A DNA stretch of 64,000 bases, from NCBI GenBank assembly GCA_028752905.1, contig JAQNBH010000014.1:17343250-17407249 (forward strand). Direction: 5' to 3'. Positions 55,264-64,000 of this stretch are shown here, one piece after another. The translations under genes were made by a program, and so were the position numbers. Origin of the DNA: Cladorhizidae sp. MBARI D1340-BT2. Lineage: Eukaryota; Porifera; Demospongiae; Poecilosclerida; Cladorhizidae. The notes beneath the pieces are model-generated. The model saw only the letters and a list, made by a program, of their open reading frames with translations, ran no database searches and was not told where the DNA came from. The first letter of the stretch is position 1, and each line of letters opens with the position of its first letter.

Positions 55264-58200
55264 TCAAAATCCTTCATCAAAAAAGTGGCTGAGATATACC
55301 ACAGCACTACCAGTCGTTGCTCCAATAATTGCTATGATGGAAATGATGAGTATGAATGTAAAAAGTTCTGCAAGGATGCAGCAACACCCAGCCAAGGTGC
55401 AGCACTGGGAAATTTGTCTGGCCCATGGGTAAGCTGCTCTATCCCCGTCAATTAAGATCTGTAGTGGGAATTGGCAAGAAAACAATAAACAACAATACAC
55501 ACTCAGTAACCAACTACATATAGACCGCTTCTTTAATGGTTGCTATGGCATTCAGAGACATGAAACAGTGAAAGGACTAAGCAACAGTTTATATAACTCC
55601 CCACATTAATATACATTCCCTAGCTTGTGCACAGAACTACATAAAATAAAACACTCTTGTGTCTAATCAACTCCATGTCCTGTGGCTACTACAAGTTCAG
55701 TTCCAATGCAATAATAAAAACTAACAATGCCAGTAAAATCACAAACATAACATTACAAGCTGCTGCATGTTTAGTACTGAATTACATGTAGCTACCACTT
55801 ACACAAATTAGAACCTCTTACTAAACCTTCAACTTGCACAGAATTAAAGCACTTGTAATCATTTGCATAACCAACAACTTTTTTGTTTGACTTACAATTA
55901 ACGATGCAATGTTGGCTGGAATGGCAAAAATAAAGAGGGAGGGGTTACAGAAACTCAGTTATCAGCAACATAATGGAGACGGATAAATAGATCCAGTTGT
56001 AATTCCGGTAGCCGTACCTTCCATATCTACCACCAATCGTGTTCTCCTGAGAAGCAGCATTACCTGTTTGCTGATCAAAATATATTAGCATAACTAAGAT
56101 AGTTATGATCTCAATAATCAACTTGAAATTTAGATACTCGATCTAGAAAGTTGATTATTGAGAAGGCCATTGTAATTTTGTTATGTCAACTGAGAGTTCA
56201 GTGAACATTATCCCTGCATATATTTACAAGTAAAACATTCAAAATCCAAATGTCAATATGGTATTGGTCACTCCCACCACATGGTTTATTGGAGTTTGTA
56301 GGGACAAGTTTGAGTAAGCTCCGCACTGATCAAATTACACTCTAGCTTGTGGTATCGACCCACTCACTTGTTATTCAGGCATAGAACTACTCTCTAGCCT
56401 GTAGCCATAGAGATACTCTTTACTTGGTCATCCAGAAACAGCTAATCAGGCAAACTCTAGTTACTTCTGCTTGTAGAGGCTGAAATTAGTTGGCTATCGC
56501 ACACAGTAATGCACTGCAGCTCAAGGACCATGTTCTGGTGTAGATTACTAGCCAACCCCAAACCACCGCGACCCTCACACGAGTACTATGATGTTACAAC
56601 CAGCTGATGAAACTAAGATGGAGAAACACAAACAGGGCTAGCCAAGAGAAGCAAGATGAGAAAGACAATAGAGAGCGGAAGAGAAAAAAAAGGTAGGAAT
56701 GAGTAGAGGATCAATGAACCTTGAACCATGGGAGGTAAGACTGTGGGGTATAAGTATTCCACAGTAGTAATGTGTACACATGACAAAAAATTGCAGATAT
56801 TGTTTAGTCAAACCTTGCCCAGCTAATCCCACCCACATGATATAGTACACATGTATCATAATACTAGAAATACAGTGTCAAGAGTCAAGCAAAACACTAT
56901 GTATGTTTTACAATGACTTTCTCTTTAATTTCCTCACCTACTCGAAATTTTGTTGCACTGCAACTCACTGAGGCAAGTCGACTAAATTTTTCGTCGTCCA
57001 TTCACTAACACTTGCATGCTATATACTCAGTCTTTTTTAAGTACAGTGACCTACAGTAGCTTAGAAGAAAGCTACGCAACCAGCGGTGGATCTTGGGAGA
57101 GAGTTGGGAGTCAGAAACTCACTTAAATTACTTAATTGAGCTTTTTCTACATGCTTTATTGGTTATAATTACTCTTATTTTGATTTGAGGGTGGAGTTCA
57201 GATGCTAATCTGGTAATTAGAAGCTGTCCTTGCAAGTATCGTATTGCCACTTACCAACTCCCTCAGTGGGACATTGTCTAAAGTGTTGCTGCATGTGAAC
57301 TATGGTAAGGAGAAAGGGATGCAGGAGTAATACCTATCTTCAAAACACTATGCCTACATCTAGACAGACAGACACTCTCATACCTCAGCATAGTTCTAAC
57401 TACCCAAGTTGATCTAGGTTTAACAATTTCTGGACGCACAAAGTTCCACTAATAGTATATGGATGGGAGTGAGTGGAAAGTTCACGGTATATGGAAGTTG
57501 CATGTTATGCTTGCACCCTTCCCTCCTTCCATTAATCTCCTCCCCTCACTCCATCTTAGTAAATTCTACCTCCATCCATGACTACCTGTTGTATAATAAT
57601 GGGCTGAGAAGGTGCAGCTGCTGCATGTGCCACTGGATAGATTGGATATTGTGCAGGAGTGTACTGTGGCTGTAGCACACCAGTGGCAGCTGACCTAGCA
57701 GTGTAGGGAGGGGGAAGAATTGGGTGAGTTGGCAAAACAGGAGCAGATACCTGGACGAAAAGGTTGCGAAGTGCACGGAAAGAGGGATAAGTGTTTCATA
57801 AACCCAACCAGAATTACACTTACTGAACTGTGACTTACCTGTTTGGCATCAGTCCTAGCAGCAACTGGTGTTACTGGGTTGCTAGAGCACATCAAAGCTG
57901 CATTTTTAGAAACTTCAGCACGAATGCCAGTTACGCTGTCATGACGCTGCTCCAGTTTTTCAAGGCACCCAGAAGCACAGTCATCTTGTGGCAGCACATT
58001 TGCTTCTTCTGTCTGACGAGGCTCCTCTGTTGACGCATCCTGGTGACTTCTCAGAGATGGAGGAGGAGGAGGAGGATACAACATGGAGCAGCTCGTGTTC
58101 TTCAAGTCTCTGTTACTAAGTGGTATCTGGTAAGCCATGTCTTGAGGTGTGATGGATGTGCTCATTTCGCAGCCTTGTATAACAGATAAATTTGGACCTG

Positions 58201-58405
58201 TTCTACGTCCAATTTCACCAATTTCTGTTGACAGCATGATTTCAGTTTTTGATGTAGGACCACAATTCTTGGATGTTCTTTGGTCTGATAATGATGTCTC
58301 TGGTGTGCTTGTCTGCAGAGGTTCTTCCTTCTCCATGGTGGTTTCTTCTGTTTTAATATGAAAAGCATTCAACTTCAGTACTGCTTCTTGACACAGCTTC
58401 TTCAT
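55264..58405 (-). pseudogene. CD225/dispanin gene, copy 2 (frameshifted)
   Basis: Exons 58405-57839, 57750-57570, 56063-55896 and 55458-55264 match those of 2890-6053 with the same splice signals. The third exon is 168 nt instead of 167: an extra T at 55959-55960 shifts the frame within the first transmembrane helix and brings an early stop, so the second helix is lost. The other exons keep their lengths (567, 181 and 195 nt), which argues that purifying selection ended recently or that the extra T is a sequencing or polishing error. The second exon's acceptor has lost 2 nt of its pyrimidine tract but keeps CAG. Confidence 0.7.
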
Positions 58406-58663
58406 GGGGATATCACCTTTGAGAAAAATTAGTAGCAAAGTGTAAGCACTAGCTGGAGAGCTAGATAGAAATTATACAGCTCTTACTTTTAGAGTATCCA
58501 GTAGCCATTCTTTGTTGTAGTTAAAATCACGAAGCCTTGCAGAGAAATGAGTTACCTATAATAATAGGTAAGCGAACAAAGCACTTTTCCCGCGAAAACA
58601 TTTATAACTTCAGCGGTGATTGGGCGTACTATAATTATAGTATTAATATTCCGCGTAGCGAAG
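58406..58663. promoter_or_regulatory. Shared 5' region of divergent genes, copy 2
   Basis: Counterpart of 6054-6316, with the 9-bp deletion before the plus-strand ATG and a short ATAATT insertion near 58632. The minus-strand UTR exon donor (AAA|GTAAGA) is kept. Confidence 0.4.
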
Positions 58664-61038
58664 ATGAACTGGACACTTGCGAGTACGTCACGGAATGGCC
58701 GCGACCTGAAACTGTTACTTTATCTGATGAAGAACAGGCAACACCAGAACCGAAGAGATGCAGATTCCATAGGGAAAAGGATGATGGAGAAAAGTCTAAC
58801 TCTTTCCTTATATGTTCCCCATCCTCTGTCAAGGCAAGCATCCTCCTGGCAAAATGGTGGAAACAGAGGATGCATCCAGTTAGCAACGTCCAACAACCCC
58901 AGCACAATTTTATTTCATGTCTCCAGGTAGGAAAGTCCTTATTGGCTCTTATCCTTGAAATCAGCATGCCCTCCCAATGGAACAGAATTCCAACCCTACA
59001 AAAATTTAATTTTTCACCCATTTTCTAGGTTACCGGAAGCCAAGGAGTTCGTTCAATCACGCATATCATATCTGTCCAGTTTGTCTCCCTCTTCCTCTGT
59101 CAATTTTTCATTGGCTACTTGTCACCACTTGCTGGGCAATGACCTCGAGAATACCATGGCAGCCATCAAGTTTGCATATCTAGCAAGGTCAAAACATCCC
59201 AAGGATAAGGAGGAGCAAGAGAAAGATGACGAGGAGGAGAAAGACTTGGAATGGTTGATAGAACTCTTGGATCGACAGAGGTCAGTGGAGGAGGCGAAGA
59301 AAAGAGGCAGAAAGGAACTGGAGAAGTGGCCGCTAGTAGAATTGGAAATGCCTCAGTATACTCAAGTCAGTAAACTACTGCTGTTATTATTTAGCTTGAG
59401 AAGAGTGACCGTTATGCCCATCATGGGTAAACTTGAAGTGGTGTTCTGCCCCTGGTTAGTTGACATATAGCTGGTCATGCATAAAAACTTTCAAATGTAG
59501 TGATCTCACAAATTTGTGAGGGTTGGGTCCCAGAATTTGGGTACATGTTACTTTAGTATGCACCTGCAATTTTACCTGCAATTTTAACTGCAATTTTAAT
59601 GTCAAAGGGAACAGAGCTTTTTATATATAAATATTTAACAGGTGTATATATAGCTCAAGTAGGGACACACCTTTTTTTCCTATTCCTTTTTAAGGCTGAT
59701 TCAAATGCTAGAGCATTTATGTAATTAATTTTTTTGCATTTGTGTATAATTTCATATATTGAGTACCACTCACCAACCACTCCCCCATTCTTTAAGTATA
59801 TATGTAGCTACTGTCTAGATGAAACTTCCCCACAAGCTGAAATGCTTTACACATGCAACGATGCCACAACTAAGAAATGCTTCTTTCTTAATTTGCCACA
59901 TTTACTAACGTGTGTGCTACATGACAAGAATATGAATTAATGTTGCTATGCTGAAAGTTATGCAAGTTGACTGAGATGTACAATTATGCAAAGTGGTCTT
60001 TAGGTTGAAAGGCAATCATGTTCGGATCTCGGTTGCAAGGAATTTCATGATAGATACGTGCTGACCCACACTCCAGTGGTCATCACTGATCTAGTGCAGC
60101 TGATGACTGCAATGGCATGGACACTTAGCTATGTGAAGAGAGTAAGTCATCCTACAGTAATATCCATGAACACTCGTGACCAATGAATACTCGTGACCAA
60201 TGAATGTGCGCATGGGCTTCACTTCCTTGAACTATATGTATATATATAGTCACTCAGGTGGGAGAGGGATTACAGTGTAGTACAGTAGAATATGGTATGG
60301 GTGGTTTACCAGTCCTTTTGACTATAGCATATTATATATATGAGGACGGGTTCATGCAATTTGTATAAAAAAAAAAATAGTCCACATTTTACCTAGACAT
60401 ATATATGGCTTGTTTGCCACCCTCCCTCCCCCCCCCCTCCCTTCATGGATTACTTGGTATTGGTTATGAGGGCAGGATCATTTATATCCTAAATATGTTA
60501 TATAGGTAGCCTTTATTTTACCTACTACTGCACACAATGTATAAATGACTCCTCAATGATCAACTAAGTAGCTGTGGCTCAGTATAGAACCAGGAGAGTC
60601 ATTTGTAAACAGTTGGGTGAAGGAACAAACTCTTCAGGTAATTAACTATATCACATAATTGCTCTTTCATATATAGTTAGTGAGATACTTTACTTCGAAA
60701 GCGTTTCAGCTCTGGCTTATATGAAATGAAAGCTAGAGATCATCCATTGAAAGTTATTTTTGAAGTATCATAGAGAAAGTCATTACATTCCACTACATCA
60801 GCTGAGAGTTTATTTTATCATCCTTGACCAAACATCTGTCCTGCTACGCTTCATACAGTGCACGTTGAGATGTAGTGCGTAATTCTGTTTTGCATTGCAT
60901 GAACTCACAAGGTTATAGGAGAAAGAGTTGCTCCATTAAAGAAGGTTGTTCACGGGAGCATCGAGTGGGTGCAGCTTGAGGATGCTGGAGAACGCAAAGT
61001 CGGTGCATTCATAGATTCTCTTGAGCTGGAAGTTGAGA
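58664..61038 (+). pseudogene. Five-exon gene, copy 2 (exon 4 disabled)
   Basis: Exons correspond to 58664-58926, 59029-59335, 60004-60141, 60681-60801 and 60912-61038. Exons 1-3 and 5 keep their length and frame, and the exon-3 donor is a perfect GTAAGT. Exon 4 starts with TGA where copy 1 has CGA, lacks 2 nt near 60768, and its donor reads CAG|CTGAGA instead of CAG|GTGAGA. Three lesions in one 121-nt exon suggest either decay of this copy or skipping of exon 4; skipping (123 nt in copy 1) would keep the frame. Like copy 1 it runs into the satellite 50 bp after exon 5. Confidence 0.45.
59336..60680 (+). other. Introns around exon 3, copy 2
   Basis: Counterpart of 6989-8331 with small indels. 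A short plus frame at 59734-59940 lies in AT-rich intron and shows nothing recognisable. Confidence 0.45.
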
Positions 61039-61084
61039 GTAAGTTGAAGGTGTGTGTGTGTGGGGGGGGGGGGGGGGGGTGTAT

Positions 61085-64000
61085 GCAGCTCATGGAAGAA
61101 CCTTCGCACTTAACTGCCAAGATTCAAGGAGCAGCACATGGAAGAACCTTCACTTTTAACTGCCCAGCACCAAGGAGCAGCACATGGAAGAACCTTTACT
61201 TTTAACTGCCCAAAATCAAGGAGCAGCACATGGAAAAACCTTCATTCTTAACCACCCAGCATCAAGGAGCAGCACATAGAAGAATCTTCACTCTTAACCG
61301 CCCAGCATCAAGGAGTAGGACATGGAAGAAACTTAACACTTAACCACCCAGCATCAAGGAGCAGCACATGGAAGAACCTTCACGCTTAACTGCCCAGAAT
61401 CAAGGAGTAGCACATGGAACCTTCACTCTTAACCGCCCAGCATCAAGGAGTAGACATGGAATAACCGTCACACTTAACCACCCAGCATCAAAGAGTAGCA
61501 TAGGGAAGAACCTTTACTCTTAACCGCCCAGCATCAAGTAGCAGCACAAGGCAGAACCTTCACACTTAACCGCCCAGCATCAACAAGTAGCACATGGAAG
61601 AACCTTCACAATTAACCGACCCAGCATCAAGGAGAAGCACATGGAATAAACTTCACTCTTAACCGCCCAGCATCAAGGAGCAGCACATGGACATTCACAC
61701 TTAACCGCCCAGCATCATGGAGTAGCACATGGAAGAACCTTCACCATTACCCACCTAGCATCAAAGGGCAGCACATAGAAGTACCTTTATTCTTTATGCT
61801 GGGAGGTTAAGAGTGAAGGTTATTCCATCTGCTTATTCCATCTTCTGCTCCTTGATGCTGGGCAGTTAAGAATAAAGGTTCTTCCATGTGCTACTCCTTG
61901 ATACTGGGCGGTTAAGAGTGAAGGTTCCCCATGTGCTACTCCATGATGCTGGGCGGTTAAGAGTGAAGGTTCTTCCATGTACTGCTCTGTAGTTAAGAGT
62001 AAAGAAAGTTAAAAGTGAAGGTTCTTCCCATGTGCTGCTGGGCAGTTAAACGAGAAGGTTCTTCAATGTGCTGCTCTTTTATGCTGGGCGGTTAAGAGTT
62101 AAGGTTATTCCATCTGCTGCTCCTTGATGCTGGGCAGGTAAGAATTGGGCAAGTAAGAATAAAGCTTCTTCCATGTGCTGTTCCTTGATTCTGTGTGGTT
62201 AAGAGTGAAGGTTCTTCCATGTGCTACTCCTTGATGCTGGGCGGTTAAGAGTGAAGGTTTTTCCATGTTCTACTGCTTGATGCTGGGTAGTTAAGAGTAA
62301 AGAAAGTTAAAAGTGAAGGTTCTTCCATGTGCTGCTCCTTCATGCTGGGCGGTTAAGAGTGAAGGTTCTTCCATGTGCTGCTCCTTGATGCTGGGCAGTA
62401 AGACTGAATGTTCTGCAATGTCTGCTCTTTGATGCTGTGCAATTAAAAGTGAAGGTTTTTCCATGTGCTATTCCTTGATGCTGGGTAGTTAAGAGTAAAG
62501 AAAGTTAAAAGTGAAAGTTCTACCATGTGCTGCTCCTTGATGCTGGGCGGTTAAGAGTGAAGGTTCTTCCATGTTCTCCTCCTTGATGCGGGGCGGTTAA
62601 GAGTGAAGGTTCATGTGCTGCTCCTGAATAACCTTCACTCTTAACCGCCCAGCATAGGAGCAGCACATGGAAGAACCTTCACTCTTAACCGCCCAGCATC
62701 AAGGAGCAGCACATGGAAGAATCTACACTCTTAACAGCCCAACATCAAGGAATAGGACATGAAAGAAACTTAACACTTAACCACCCAGCATCAATGAGTA
62801 GCACATGGAAGAATCTTCACTCTTAACCACCCAGCATCAAGGATTAGGACATGGAAGAAACTTAACATTTAACCGCCCAGCATTAACAAGCAGCACATGG
62901 AAGAACCTTCACTCTTAACCGGCAAGCACCAATGAGCAGCAAATGGAACAACCTTCACACTTAACCGCTCATCATTAAGGAGTAGCACATGGAAGAACCT
63001 TAACTCTTAACCACCCAGCATAAAGGAGCCGCACATGGAAGAACCTTCCACTTAACTGCCCAGCATCAAGGATAGCACATGGAAGAACCTTAACACTTAA
63101 ATGCCCAGCATGGAGCAGCACTTGGAAGAACTTTTATTCTTAACCGCTCAGCATAAAGGAGCAGCTCATGGAAGAACCTTCCCACTTAACTGCCCAGATT
63201 CAACGAGCAGCACATGAAAGAACCTTCACTTTTAACTTCCCAGCATCAAGGAACGGCACATCGAAGAACCTTTACTTTTAACCGCCCAGGAGCAGCACAT
63301 GGAAGAACCTTCACTCTTAACCAACCAGCATCATGGAGAAGGACATGGAAGAATCTTCACTCTTAACCGCCCAGCATCAAGAAGCAGCACATGGAAGAAT
63401 CTTTACTTTTAACCACCTCGCATCAAGAATAGCACATGGAAAAACCTTCACACTAAACCACCCAGAATCAAGGAGAACCACATGGAAGAACCTTTACTCT
63501 TAACCGCCCAGCATCAAGGAGCGGCACATGGAAGAACCTTCACTCTTAACCGCCAAGCATCAAGGAGCAGCTCATGGAAGAACCTTCACTCTTAACCGCC
63601 CAGCATCAAGGAGCAGCACATGGAAGAACCTTAACTCTTAACCGCCCAGGATCAAGAAGCAGTACATATATGGAAAAACCTTCAATTTTAATAGCCCAGT
63701 ATCAAGGAGCAGCACATGGAAGAACCTTCACGCTTAACTGCCCAGAATCAAGGAGTAGCACATGGAACCTTCACTCTTAACCGCCCAGAATCAATGAGTA
63801 GCACATGGAAGAACCTTGACTCTTAACCACCCAGCATCAAATAGCAGCACAGTGAAGAACCTTTACTCTTAACCTCCTAGCATCAAGTAGCAGCACAACG
63901 AAGAACCTTCACACTTAACCGTGCATCATCAAGGAGCAGCACATGGAAGAACCTTCACTCTTAACCACCCAGCATCAAGGAGTAGCACATGGAAGAACCT
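61085..64000. repeat. 46-bp satellite array, copy 2 (runs off the window)
   Basis: Starts after a G17-18 run exactly as at 8755, then follows the same monomer series as 8755-11654, including a reversed segment (61797-62627). At 63935-63939 it passes through the AGCAG target of the 412-bp solo LTR without the LTR. Confidence 0.95.
61797..62627 (-). repeat. Satellite segment in reversed orientation, block 5 (copy 2)
   Basis: Same edges as 9372-10157. The interior differs by an extra monomer near 61927-61980 and by small indels. Confidence 0.9.

Overview
The window is animal nuclear DNA: spliced genes with GT-AG introns, CD225/dispanin membrane-protein genes, Ty3/gypsy LTR elements, a hAT transposon and a very large satellite array. 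The style (AT-rich spacers full of TAGCTAGC-like words, compact introns, homopolymer G tracts) would fit a sponge or another early-branching animal, but I cannot fix the species from sequence alone. No rRNA, tRNA or CRISPR array was seen.

Layout. (1) 1-8.75 kb, 'copy 1': a dead Ty3-like fragment with its 3' LTR (minus), a four-coding-exon CD225 gene (minus, 2890-6053) and, from a shared divergent promoter, a five-exon gene (plus, 6317-8691) whose third exon looks like the start of a JmjC/cupin domain. (2) 8.75-36.2 kb: a 46-bp satellite, roughly 440 monomers by length, with higher-order blocks, segments in reversed orientation, three solo LTRs (two are duplicates) and a near-complete 5.6-kb Ty3/gypsy element at 19414-25049. 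It begins inside what appears to be an intron of the plus-strand gene. (3) 36.2-52.4 kb: single-copy DNA with a 0.34-kb inverted-repeat pair, fold-back MITE-like elements, mini- and microsatellites, a dead CD225 exon (plus, 41078), a second CD225 gene (minus, 43539-48592) and a decayed hAT transposon (49063-52091). (4) 52.4-64 kb, 'copy 2': the whole of region 1 and the start of the satellite repeated in the same order and orientation, a few percent or less diverged with many small indels.

The repeat of region 1 is either a real duplication at about 52.4 kb spacing or two haplotypes joined in assembly. Each copy carries its own lesions. In copy 2 the CD225 gene has a 1-nt insertion, and the plus-strand gene has a stop, a 2-nt deletion and a lost donor in one exon. 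In copy 1 one donor of the plus-strand gene reads AT instead of GT.

Most interesting points: an LTR element whose sequence just after the 5' LTR is complementary over 31 nt to the LTR interior, as expected for self-primed reverse transcription; a Ty3-type fragment whose integrase C-terminus precedes RT-RNase H (Gmr1-like order); a satellite with recurring orientation flips inside a gene; and insertion sites with matching empty sites that order the events in the array.
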